A program made the translations under genes and the position numbers. The notes beneath the pieces were generated by a model. It was not told where the DNA came from. It ran no database searches and worked only from the letters and a program-made list of their open reading frames with translations. Shown one piece after another: positions 26,518 to 34,403 of a DNA stretch of 64,000 nt (position 1 is its first letter; every line of letters starts with the position of its first letter). Origin of the DNA: Bacteroidota bacterium (GTDB lineage: Bacteria; Bacteroidota; Bacteroidia; Bacteroidales; Prolixibacteraceae); contig JAEYNZ010000070.1 in the NCBI GenBank assembly GCA_023412195.1, forward strand, positions 1 through 64,000. The letters run 5' to 3'.

Positions 26518-29500
26518 CTACCTGCTCAAATCCTTCACCCTGATATTCCTGAACTTCAACTCTGAACCATGCCCAAGGAAACCTATATAACCCTTTTCGC
26601 GAAGCAAACCCGGATGGTCCCTTTTATCGATCGTTCCATTCCTGGAAGCCTCTTCAAGATCGCCATCCAGAATGACTGTCCCATTTAAGGTAATGGTAAT
26701 CCTGCTGCCCTTAGCAACTACTTCCTGCTCGTTCCATTCACCCACAGGCCTGAGGAACCCTCTTTTGGCCGGAATCACTCCATACACCGAACCATGATAC
26801 TGGTATTCTTCCAAATTTGCATAAATGGGTGCTGTATTATCAAGTATCTGTAATTCCATGCCAGAATATGCTGCATCACCCGAAAGAGGTGCCCTTATGC
26901 CCAGTCCGTTGTTGGCACCGGGTGTCAGCTGAAATTCGAAACGGAATATAAAATCGCTGTACTCTTTTTCGGTGAACAGGTTTCCGTGGCCGCCCCTTGC
27001 CGGCTGAACCACAAGTTCTCCGTTGCTGGCAAAATAATCGGTTTTGTTTCCCTGCCAGCCGTCGAGGTTCATGCCGTTAAACAACGACACGAACCCTTCG
27101 GCCTTCTCCACCTCTGTTAAACCAATTTCATCTGTATGAATTTCTTTTACATAAATATCCCTGAATGCAAGGTCTGATCCATGTGCCTGCAGTTCAATAA
27201 AACCTTTATCGAAAATGGGAATACTACGGTCCCAGTAATTTTCAAGCGGAACATTGTCTACTACCAGTTCACCATTCAGGTAAACCGTTACATTTTCCCC
27301 GATCATTGAAATGCGGAAAGTATTCCATTCACCAACCGGATTATCGGCTACCTTCAACGGTTTGGAAGGGTTCTTCTGGTTATTGTATAAACCGCCCGAC
27401 CCTACCTCTGCGCCCACATTTGTAAGAGCCGTGTCCCAGATCTGTACCTGTGGGGTTCCTCTCAGGTAAAGGCCACTGTCGCCCCCTTTTGTAATGCGCC
27501 AGTCAACAACCATTTCAAAATCGCCATACTCCTTCACAGAGCACAGATTGTCGCCTTTTCCGTTAAATACAATCGTATTGTCCTTCACTGCCCAGTTCTC
27601 ATGCATTTTCCTGTTTGCTTCCTCCTGCTTCTTAGCCAGTTCCTCTTTGCTCATTTTGGCGCGGGTAACAGGATTTCCAACCAGCCCCTGCCAGCCATCG
27701 AGGTTCTTGCCATTGAACATTGAAACAAAACCTTCTTCCCGGGGCATCCTGTCAAGGTAGTTTTTAATATTGATTTTATCGTAATCACTTTCATCGCCCG
27801 TAATAACAGAAGATACTTTCTGCAGCAAGTCCCTTACCTTCTGACCGGAAAAACTGTTTTTCCCGTCTGAATCGGGCAATGCAATCCGCATAACAGAACG
27901 GGTAGCAGCTTGCTGAAGCTCACGATTATCCAGATATTGCTCCAGGTAAACCAGTGAAAGGAATGTTTTCAGGTTGCCGATGGCATTGATCACCAGCCTC
28001 TGATCGGCAGCACTCGAAGCATAAAGCATGATTTTCCGGTACTGTAAAAGTTTCTGATCGTCGGTCAGACTGGCTGTACGCACCTGGCGAACGAAACTTG
28101 CAAATGCTTTTGAGCGGTAGTCACCTGTTGAGCTTTCTGCAATTTCATATAGTGAGGCCGCTGCATTATAATCATTCCACCGGGTGAGCGCCTCAAAGGC
28201 AACTTCCTTCAGTCGTCCGTCTGAGCTGTTGAAATAATCCGTTACTGTTTTCAATGCGACATCCCCTCCTGTTTCAGGAAGTATAGCTATAATCCGTTCT
28301 TTCTTATCCGTATTTTTCAAGGCTGCAAGCAGTTTACCATTTTCTGTTCTTTCAGCCTCAACGCCTTTGGCAGCTGCCACAACAGCCAGCTGCACCTGCT
28401 GTACCTCTTTTTCATCCTCTGCCGAAAGCAGAAGTTTAATCATGGGTTCCAGGTTGGAAGCGGTTGAAATATTTTTCAACGCATTATATGCGGCATTTCT
28501 CTCATCTGTATTCTGTGATGTAGTAAGTGCATAAATCTCATTGAACCATGCATTGCCGCCACGGGCAGCTATCAAATCGATAAAAGCTGCTTTTGTTGCC
28601 CCTGAAGTTTCCTTCATGCGGGTTGCCACAGGGACAAGATGTTTCCTGCTCATCAGCTGAAGCAATGCATTTTTGGAAGCTTCCGGATCATTTCCTCTCG
28701 CAAGGTGATTGATCAGTGCCGGGACAGCCTCCTGCCCCTGCAGGCTGACAAGCGCTTCAATGGCATCTTCCCTTACTTCACGGGAAGCATCATTCAGTCC
28801 CGATTTTACAAAATCAACAGCCATTGCATCACCGCGACGTCCAAGCATATCAATGATTTCAGCCCTTTCAACAGCCGTAACTGTTTTAGCTTTTTCGATC
28901 CATTTACGCGTTGCGGAAGCACCACCCAACTGCTGCGCCGTATTCAGTACAGCATAACGAAACTCCTTGTTGCCGCTGTCGACAGCCTTCAGCAATAACG
29001 GCAATGCTTCATCATCAAAGTGTTTTGCCATAAGTGACAATGCAACAGCCTGGTTGTGCAATTTTCCATCAGCCTTAGTTTCCTTTATAATTTCTTTTAA
29101 CGCCTCCCGGCATAGTTTCATTTCTCCCCGTTCTCCCAAACGGTCGGCATAAACAAGAAAAGCTTCAGTAGCATTGGCAGGTTCAAAACTAAAACCGGCA
29201 TCCCTGGCAGCTTTTAGCATGAGCTTATAAGATTCCGGATGTCCGATATTGGCAAGGGCTCCAAGTGTGACCTTCCGCAAATTGGGATTTTTTGATCCGG
29301 CAAAGGAGCCGATGGTCTTCACTGCCTCTTCACAGCGCAGTTCTCCCAATGCCTTTACCAGTGTAATCCGCGAATCGTCGCTGGCTCCCGAAAGAGCCTG
29401 ATACAAAGCCTTTGCTGCATCGCGGGTACCTATAGCCACCAATGTCTGAGCTGCCGGTTCTGTTAATTCTTTCTCCGACAGGTAATTTTTAACCGTCACC

Positions 29501-29943
29501 ACCGAAGCATTGCTGCCCACCAGGTTCAACTGGTTCAGCAAGAATGTCCTAACCTCTTTATCGGTATGTGATGCAAGGGCTGAAAGTAGCCCTTTTTCTA
29601 CCATAACACGGGATTCTTCCCTGCCAAACGCACTGGAGTAACGGGCTAAACCATTGATGGCAAAACGCACTGCAGTATCATCTCCCGTTCCGGGAGCAAC
29701 CAGCATTTGTGATAGTTTATTGAAACCATCCGGCCCCAGGTCAGCCAGTTCTCCCATTACCCGTTCAAGGTGAACAAGGTCGCCTGCCGGCATCTGAGCC
29801 AGTGCATCGGCTATTCGGGTGTCAAGTGTTCTCCTGTCCTGGGCAAATGTTGCGGAAACTATGATTGCCAAAAACAGGGTGGTTATAAGTTGAAATATTC
29901 CTTTTTTCATTTCTAAAGCTGAATAATGAAAACTTTTTATCAA
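26518..29943 (-). CDS. Exported HEAT-repeat protein with two DUF1080 domains
   Basis: 1141 residues. N-terminal signal peptide (FQLITTLFLAIIVSATFA). Residues ~50-720 are HEAT-type alpha-helical repeats, with recurring 'REDAIEALVSLQGQEAVPALINHL' -like units. Two DUF1080 (3-keto-disaccharide hydrolase type) concanavalin-like domains follow, each opening with FVSMFNGKNLDGWQG or FVSLFNGMNLDGWQG (~735-935 and ~945-1141) and ending in an 'IELQAHGSDLAFRDI / IGFLGHGSELKFRNI' strand. DUF1080 proteins are linked to cleavage of 3-keto-glycosides made by Gfo/Idh dehydrogenases, and such a gene lies 4 bp upstream in the same operon. I infer a periplasmic two-step pathway acting on a glycoside; the substrate is unknown. 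Confidence 0.88.
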   Translation of the reverse strand: MIKSFHYSALEMKKGIFQLITTLFLAIIVSATFAQDRRTLDTRIADALAQMPAGDLVHLERVMGELADLGPDGFNKLSQMLVAPGTGDDTAVRFAINGLARYSSAFGREESRVMVEKGLLSALASHTDKEVRTFLLNQLNLVGSNASVVTVKNYLSEKELTEPAAQTLVAIGTRDAAKALYQALSGASDDSRITLVKALGELRCEEAVKTIGSFAGSKNPNLRKVTLGALANIGHPESYKLMLKAARDAGFSFEPANATEAFLVYADRLGERGEMKLCREALKEIIKETKADGKLHNQAVALSLMAKHFDDEALPLLLKAVDSGNKEFRYAVLNTAQQLGGASATRKWIEKAKTVTAVERAEIIDMLGRRGDAMAVDFVKSGLNDASREVREDAIEALVSLQGQEAVPALINHLARGNDPEASKNALLQLMSRKHLVPVATRMKETSGATKAAFIDLIAARGGNAWFNEIYALTTSQNTDERNAAYNALKNISTASNLEPMIKLLLSAEDEKEVQQVQLAVVAAAKGVEAERTENGKLLAALKNTDKKERIIAILPETGGDVALKTVTDYFNSSDGRLKEVAFEALTRWNDYNAAASLYEIAESSTGDYRSKAFASFVRQVRTASLTDDQKLLQYRKIMLYASSAADQRLVINAIGNLKTFLSLVYLEQYLDNRELQQAATRSVMRIALPDSDGKNSFSGQKVRDLLQKVSSVITGDESDYDKINIKNYLDRMPREEGFVSMFNGKNLDGWQGLVGNPVTRAKMSKEELAKKQEEANRKMHENWAVKDNTIVFNGKGDNLCSVKEYGDFEMVVDWRITKGGDSGLYLRGTPQVQIWDTALTNVGAEVGSGGLYNNQKNPSKPLKVADNPVGEWNTFRISMIGENVTVYLNGELVVDNVPLENYWDRSIPIFDKGFIELQAHGSDLAFRDIYVKEIHTDEIGLTEVEKAEGFVSLFNGMNLDGWQGNKTDYFASNGELVVQPARGGHGNLFTEKEYSDFIFRFEFQLTPGANNGLGIRAPLSGDAAYSGMELQILDNTAPIYANLEEYQYHGSVYGVIPAKRGFLRPVGEWNEQEVVAKGSRITITLNGTVILDGDLEEASRNGTIDKRDHPGLLREKGYIGFLGHGSELKFRNIRVKDLSR

Positions 29944-29947
29944 AATA

Positions 29948-31219
29948 TTAAATGCTCCACGGTGCCCTCATTGGCTGATTGATCAGCCTGTTGGCACCAT
30001 CATCATCTATAAACTGAAGTTTCACAGGATCGAACTGCAGCGAACGCCCCAGTCTGACTGCTATAATCCCCAGGTTAACGAGTGTTGATGAATAAAAGCC
30101 GTTGGTTTCGTTCAGGGCAAATTTCTTTCGTGACTGAACCGAATCACTGAATACAGTTATCTGTGGTTCAGGATCAGGCAGCGTTTTCACCAGGTCCTGA
30201 ATGTTCGGGATATCAGAACGGAAACCCCTGTAGATTTTCCCATGAGGCCCTTCTATATATGCGGCATCCTTATCCTTGTTTTCCCCGTCCAGAATCACAC
30301 GGCAGCCATCGGCATAGGTGTATGTAATCCGGCGCCATGAACCAACTGCATCGTAATGTTGCTGCGGTGCGTCGACTTCAATGCTTACCGGACAGGTATC
30401 ATCTTTTCCAAGAAGGTACTGAACAGGGTCGAGATAGTGCTGTCCCATGTCACCCAGGCCTCCCCCGTCGTAATCCCAGTAACCGCGGAAATTGGAATGA
30501 ACCCGTTCGGGATTGTATGGCCTGTAGGGAGCCGGTCCCAGCCACATGTCGTAATCCAGGTTTTCAGGCACGGGCATTGGCGCCAGGTTATGCTTTCCGC
30601 TCCAGAAAAATTTCCAGTCGTAGCCGGTAACCCCGCTGACAGTGACCTTTAGTGGCCAGCCCAATACACCGCTGTCGATGATCTTCTTCAGAGGTTTAAC
30701 ATCCGTTCCCAGACCATAAAAAGTGTCTTTGAACCGGAACCAGGTATTGAGACGGAACATGCGCCCATGTGCATTCACTGCTTCCATCACTTTTTTGCCC
30801 TCACCAATGGTACGGGTCATGGGTTTTTCGCACCAGATGTCCTTACCCGCCTTTGCTGCTTCCACAGCCATAATACCGTGCCAGTGAGGTGGTGTGGCTA
30901 TATGTACAATGTCAACTTCAGGCAACTGAAGTACATCCCTGAAGTCGCGAAAGGTCTTTACATCATGACTGATCATGCTTTTTGCCTTCTCCAGGTGGAG
31001 CGTGTCCACATCGCAAATGGCTACCACCCTGGTACCTTCGTATGGAATGTGACCTCGCCCCATGCCACCTACGCCAATAATGGCCTTTGTTAGCTGGTCG
31101 GAAGGAGCCAGGAAACCCCTGCCTCCCATAACATGCCTTGGTATGATGGTAAGACCTGCACCTGCAACTAAAGCGCTTTTCAGAAATCCTCTTCTGGAGG
31201 TTGAATTCTTATGATCCAT
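29948..31219 (-). CDS. Tat-exported Gfo/Idh/MocA oxidoreductase
   Basis: 423 residues. Tat motif SRRGFLKSALVAGAGL at the N-terminus. The Rossmann fold begins KAIIGVGGMGRGH, and the family motif is WCEKPMTRTIGEG with the catalytic Lys of EKP. The C-terminal half matches the secreted group of this family in Bacteroidetes (WFRFKDTFYGLG, GGGLGDMGQHYLDPVQYLLG). Likely oxidises a sugar, often at C3, with a tightly bound nicotinamide cofactor, as in glycoside-hydrolysing 3-keto routes. First gene of an operon with the DUF1080 protein (4-bp gap). Confidence 0.88.
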   Translation of the reverse strand: MDHKNSTSRRGFLKSALVAGAGLTIIPRHVMGGRGFLAPSDQLTKAIIGVGGMGRGHIPYEGTRVVAICDVDTLHLEKAKSMISHDVKTFRDFRDVLQLPEVDIVHIATPPHWHGIMAVEAAKAGKDIWCEKPMTRTIGEGKKVMEAVNAHGRMFRLNTWFRFKDTFYGLGTDVKPLKKIIDSGVLGWPLKVTVSGVTGYDWKFFWSGKHNLAPMPVPENLDYDMWLGPAPYRPYNPERVHSNFRGYWDYDGGGLGDMGQHYLDPVQYLLGKDDTCPVSIEVDAPQQHYDAVGSWRRITYTYADGCRVILDGENKDKDAAYIEGPHGKIYRGFRSDIPNIQDLVKTLPDPEPQITVFSDSVQSRKKFALNETNGFYSSTLVNLGIIAVRLGRSLQFDPVKLQFIDDDGANRLINQPMRAPWSI

Positions 31220-31285
31220 TGTCTGTAGTATTATAAATCCCGAAAATTCAGCGTATTAGAATATTTAAAGTTAAAATATTAATTT

Positions 31286-31293
31286 CAAAGATA
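31286..31293 (-). promoter_or_regulatory. -7 box TATCTTTG of the Gfo/DUF1080 operon
   Basis: TAnnTTTG on the minus strand, 66 nt before the ATG at 31219. Confidence 0.45.
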
Positions 31294-31341
31294 ATATTTA
31301 CTTTTTAAAAAAATGAGAAACTCATTAATAAATCGTAAGCC

Positions 31342-31420
31342 AATGTGCCGGAGGCACAGAATATGGGTAGAATAAAAAAGCTAAGAGGTTCCTCCTCGTC
31401 CCGGAGTGGACGAAACCCTG
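31342..31420. repeat. REP half-unit 1
   Basis: Hairpin TGTGCC-gga-GGCACA (31344-31358) followed by ATATGGGTAGAA and a second hairpin CGTCC-cggagt-GGACG (31397-31412). Its first 62 bp recur exactly at 31727-31788. Confidence 0.8.
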
Positions 31421-31468
31421 TCTATTCATAACTGTGCTGCTCAATTCTGATACATTCTATCTCCAACA

Positions 31469-31648
31469 TATTACGTCCCTGACGGGACTGAGGCGTCTGT
31501 TTTTCAATGTTTTCTACCCATATTTAATCCCTAACGGGATTAAGATTGTGCAAGAAATTACCTCACCAGATCTTTGTGCCGTAGGTACAAGATATGGGAA
31601 GAAAAATAAAGCACTTCGAATTCACCTATTCCCTTAGTGGACGAAACC
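31469..31648. repeat. REP/BIME unit 2
   Basis: Full unit: hairpin GTCCC-tgac-GGGAC, then TTTCTACCCATAT, hairpin AATCCC-taac-GGGATT, a ~40-bp spacer, hairpin TTGTGCC-gta-GGTACAA, ATATGGGAAGAA and a decayed outer hairpin. The ctaccca/tgggtag arms make the two inner hairpins an inverted pair. Confidence 0.82.
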
Positions 31649-31726
31649 ATTTGCATACATCAACATCTTACAAATATTTAAAACCAGACTTTATCATTTA
31701 ATTGATTTAAAATATTACCACCATAT

Positions 31727-31800
31727 AATGTGCCGGAGGCACAGAATATGGGTAGAATAAAAAAGCTAAGAGGTTCCTCCTCGTCCCGTAATGAACGAAA
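31727..31800. repeat. REP half-unit 3 (exact 62-bp repeat of unit 1)
   Basis: Positions 31727-31788 are identical to 31342-31403; the outer hairpin then diverges. It lies 110 bp upstream of the broken transposase gene. Confidence 0.85.
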
Positions 31801-31910
31801 AACTCCTAATCTTTAACATCCTATCTGTTTTTCCCATACCAATCTAATTCAAATCAATTATTGTTTTCATGAATTTTTTGTATATTTAATTAACTCTAAA
31901 TTTAAACAAT

Positions 31911-32387
31911 ATGGCCAATACCTACACCCAAACTCACATGCAATGTGTTTTTACAGTTCAGAACCGCAATTGCATAATCAGAGATTAGTGGAAAAATGAA
32001 TTATATAAATACATCACCGGTATAATTCAAAATAACGGGCATAAACTTCTTGCAATAGATGGAATGCCCGATCATTTGCATGTATTCTTTGGTATGAGAC
32101 CGACTCAGTCATTATCTGATTTAATGAAAGATGTGAAAGGTGAATCATCTAAATGGATTAATGACATGAATTTTTTTAATTCACGGTTTTCATGGCAGGA
32201 AGGATACGGAGGTTTTTCCTATAGTAAATCACATGTAAACAAAGTGATTAACTATATTAAAAATCAGAAAAGACATCACCGGAAAAAAACTTTTATTCAG
32301 GAATACCTGGATTTCCTTGAAAAATTCGAAGTTCCATATGATGAAAGGTATATTTTCAATCCCGTTGAATATTTAAATCAGGAATGA
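31911..32387 (+). pseudogene. RAYT-type IS200-like transposase, interrupted by one stop codon
   Basis: From ATG 31911 the frame reads 25 codons (ANTYTQTHMQCVFTVQNRN...IIRD), meets TAG at 31986-31988, then continues in the same frame as WKNELYKYITGIIQNNGHK to a normal end, 158 codons in all, the usual length of this family. The HUH motif is MPDHLHVFFGM (His-Leu-His) and the catalytic Tyr is expected in VINYIKNQKRHH, preceded by WQEGYGGFSYSKSHV. These are REP-associated Y1 transposase signatures. It sits between REP units of the island, as RAYT genes do. The stop probably replaces an acidic or Lys codon (GAG to TAG would be one change). The gene may be dead, or the downstream part may start internally. 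Confidence 0.85.
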
Positions 32388-32448
32388 TAAGGTATCATAA
32401 TTCAGGAGGCGTGAAAATCAGGTTTCGACCTGCCATGAACATACCATA

Positions 32449-32625
32449 TTACGTCCCTGACGGGACAACGGCCTCTGGGTAACCATTTTTTCTACCCATA
32501 TATAATCCCTAATGGGATTAAGAGGGTGCAGCAGATTGCCTCGTCAAATCTTTGTGCCGTAGGTACAAAATATGGGTAGAAACATAATGCCACACAGTTC
32601 CATCCCGTCCCGGGGTGGACGGAAC
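32449..32625. repeat. REP/BIME unit 4
   Basis: Complete unit downstream of the transposase: GTCCC-tgac-GGGAC, TTTCTACCCATAT, AATCCC-taat-GGGATT, TTGTGCC-gta-GGTACAA, ATATGGGTAGAA and CGTCC-cgggg..GGACG. Confidence 0.85.
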
Positions 32626-32712
32626 ATCTAACCTCGAACACCATGAAATCCATCATGCAAAACATGTTCATAAATTTTCCTCCCATCACTCCTGCTAAAA
32701 TCACCAATCTTT

Positions 32713-32720
32713 TATCTTTG
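32713..32720 (+). promoter_or_regulatory. -7 box TATCTTTG of the second thymidylate-synthase-like gene
   Basis: TAnnTTTG 8 nt before a first ATG (32728) and 22 nt before a second ATG (32743). The spacing favours translation from 32743. Confidence 0.5.
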
Positions 32721-32742
32721 GTTTTTTATGAAATCCACACCT

Positions 32743-33630
32743 ATGAAAAACATTCCGGTTATTACCGTTTCAGGTACCACCCTTGCAGAAGCATATGAAA
32801 AAGCTCTGATCGCCCTGTATAACGAAGGCACCCGCTTTAAAACCCAGTACGATAAACCGGGTGACCCGCTGAGCATCGACTGCACCCTGAACCTGACCAT
32901 ACTGGAACCGGAAACCGATCCGGTGATCCATATGGCATTCCCCGGAGGCATAGAAGATCTGAAGGAATATGTGCTTGAACTGAAGGGGTTCAAGGACCAC
33001 TGGGTGAAAAACATGAACGATGAACAGGATACCCGCTGGGAATACACATATCACGGCAGGCTGAAAAACTATGGGGTATGGAAGGAAGGTGAAAACGGAA
33101 ACTCTTTTGAAGCCGGCCCGTTTAAAGTCGACCAGGTTCAAAGTGTGATTGACAAACTTTCGGCACAGCCCTTCACGCGGCAGGCACAAATGATTACATG
33201 GATGCCCAACCTCGACAACTCCTGTTACGACCCGCCCTGCCTGCAGTCGCTCTGGTACAGAATTCTGGAGGATGAGGAAGGCACATACTGGCTCAACTGT
33301 AACATCAGGTTCCGCAGCAACGATGCCTGGGGTGCCAGTTTCATGAACATGTTCGGGTTCACTCAGTTCAACCGCGAAATCATTGCCGCCGGTGTGGCTG
33401 AAAAAACAGGCCGCCAGGTTAAACTGGGACGGCTCAACTGGCAGGCCGATTCCTATCACATTTATGGCAAAGACATCCAGGCTGCCAAAGAACGGCTTTT
33501 CGACCGGGTAGCCGAAATGCCTTTCGAGGAACGTACAATGCCATTCAACGACCCGTTCATCCGCGACATGTACGACCAGGCAGAGCCTGCAGTCATAGCA
33601 AAAATCAAAACATTCGATAACAGGCATTAA
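32743..33630 (+). CDS. Divergent thymidylate-synthase-superfamily protein
   Basis: 295 residues from the ATG of KNIPVITVSG. The catalytic core of the ThyA superfamily is recognisable: nucleophile Cys166 in YDPPCLQ, phosphate-binding Arg191-Ser192 with Asp194 in FRSNDAWGA, an Asn in SFMNMFGF near the position that selects dUMP, and ADSYHIYG (His239, Tyr241) for GDVHIY. The remaining sequence is unlike the canonical ThyA encoded at 4957, lacks its N-terminal DRTGTGT arginine loop and its C-terminal Val tail, and is nearer to archaeal-type ThyA or dCMP/dUMP hydroxymethylase-like proteins. I infer a pyrimidine nucleotide C5-alkylating enzyme with unproven substrate. The gene is isolated and enclosed by REP units on both sides. 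Confidence 0.78.
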   Translation: MKNIPVITVSGTTLAEAYEKALIALYNEGTRFKTQYDKPGDPLSIDCTLNLTILEPETDPVIHMAFPGGIEDLKEYVLELKGFKDHWVKNMNDEQDTRWEYTYHGRLKNYGVWKEGENGNSFEAGPFKVDQVQSVIDKLSAQPFTRQAQMITWMPNLDNSCYDPPCLQSLWYRILEDEEGTYWLNCNIRFRSNDAWGASFMNMFGFTQFNREIIAAGVAEKTGRQVKLGRLNWQADSYHIYGKDIQAAKERLFDRVAEMPFEERTMPFNDPFIRDMYDQAEPAVIAKIKTFDNRH

Positions 33631-33644
33631 AAGAGGCCGCGGTC

Positions 33645-33730
33645 AAAGGATCTTTGTGCCGGAGACATAAAATATGGCTGGAACAACAAACCACAGAGCC
33701 TCGCCCCTGTTCAGATGCGGACAGAACCAT
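33645..33730. repeat. REP half-unit 5 (decayed)
   Basis: 'tctttgtgccggagacataaaatatggctggaac' and a weak outer hairpin 'ccctgttcagatgcggac', 15 bp after the ThyA-like gene. Clearly homologous to the other units but with several substitutions. Confidence 0.7.
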
Positions 33731-33768
33731 TTATATACAACATGAAAAAAAACCAACCTTCCGGATTA

Positions 33769-33950
33769 TATTACATCCCTGATGGGATGAGGTTGGGGTC
33801 GGTGCCATTTATTCTACCCATATATCATCCCTAATGGGATGAAGATTGTTTACCAGGCTGTATCACCAAATCTTTGTGCCAGCGGCACAATACATGGGTA
33901 GAAAAACAGATCATAAGAAATCTCCCCCGTCCCGGAGCGGACGGATCCAT
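33769..33950. repeat. REP/BIME unit 6
   Basis: Hairpin CATCCC-tgat-GGGATG, TTCTACCCATAT, CATCCC-taat-GGGATG, TTGTGCC-agc-GGCACAA, ACATGGGTAGAA and CGTCC-cggagc-GGACG. Repeats as unit 7 with an exact 220-bp period. Confidence 0.85.
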
Positions 33951-33988
33951 TTATTTACAACATCATCAAAAACGAAAACACAGAATTA

Positions 33989-34169
33989 TATTACATCCCT
34001 GACGGGATGAGGTTGGTGCCGGTGCATTTTTTTCTACCCATATATCATCCCTAATGGGATGAAGTGCGCCCACCAACCTGCATCACCAAATCTTTGTACC
34101 AGCGGCACAAGATATGGGTAGAATAATGGACCACCTTGCCCCCTTCCCGTCCCGGAGTGGACGGAACCT
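33989..34169. repeat. REP/BIME unit 7
   Basis: Same order as unit 6: CATCCC-tgac-GGGATG, TTCTACCCATAT, CATCCC-taat-GGGATG, TTGTACC-agc-GGCACAA, ATATGGGTAGAA, CGTCC-cggagt-GGACG. Start of 'ttacatccct' is at 33991 against 33771 in unit 6. Confidence 0.85.
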
Positions 34170-34242
34170 GATCATGCACCATTCAGGCTCTGATTAAATA
34201 CACACCATCTTCGCCATAACTTCACTACAAATTCGGATCAAA

Positions 34243-34301
34243 TTCGCTTTCGAGCGAACTGGTCGCGAACCGGTCGCGAATATATCGCGAATTTATCGCG
34301 A
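34243..34301. repeat. TTCG-loop hairpin followed by four TCGCGA sites at 11-bp spacing
   Basis: A perfect hairpin TTCGCT-TTCG-AGCGAA (34243-34258) is followed by four TCGCGA palindromes starting at 34263, 34274, 34285 and 34296, an exact 11-bp period with AT-rich spacers. 11 bp is not a multiple of three, so it is not a peptide repeat. It lies between the REP array and the 3' end of the minus-strand exo/endonuclease gene. Confidence 0.75.
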
Positions 34302-34403
34302 ATTTATGAGGGCGAAAACAATACCAAGAACCCTGACAGGTACGGCCAGGATTCGTCAAAAAACAGAAGACAAACCTAAAAGGATACTTTTCAAAAACCA
34401 GGA

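Noticed and set aside
31986..31988. Amber codon recoded as an amino acid in the transposase
   Set aside because: Other genes in the window, such as serA and the frameshifted glycosylase, end with TAG normally, so the code is standard.
32770..33627. 285-codon minus-strand frame over the ThyA-like gene
   Set aside because: Antisense shadow; the plus strand carries aligned catalytic motifs and a promoter.
31342..34169. CRISPR array as explanation for the repeat island
   Set aside because: Units are ~180 bp, palindromic at several points and separated by genes; there are no short identical direct repeats with unique spacers and no cas genes.
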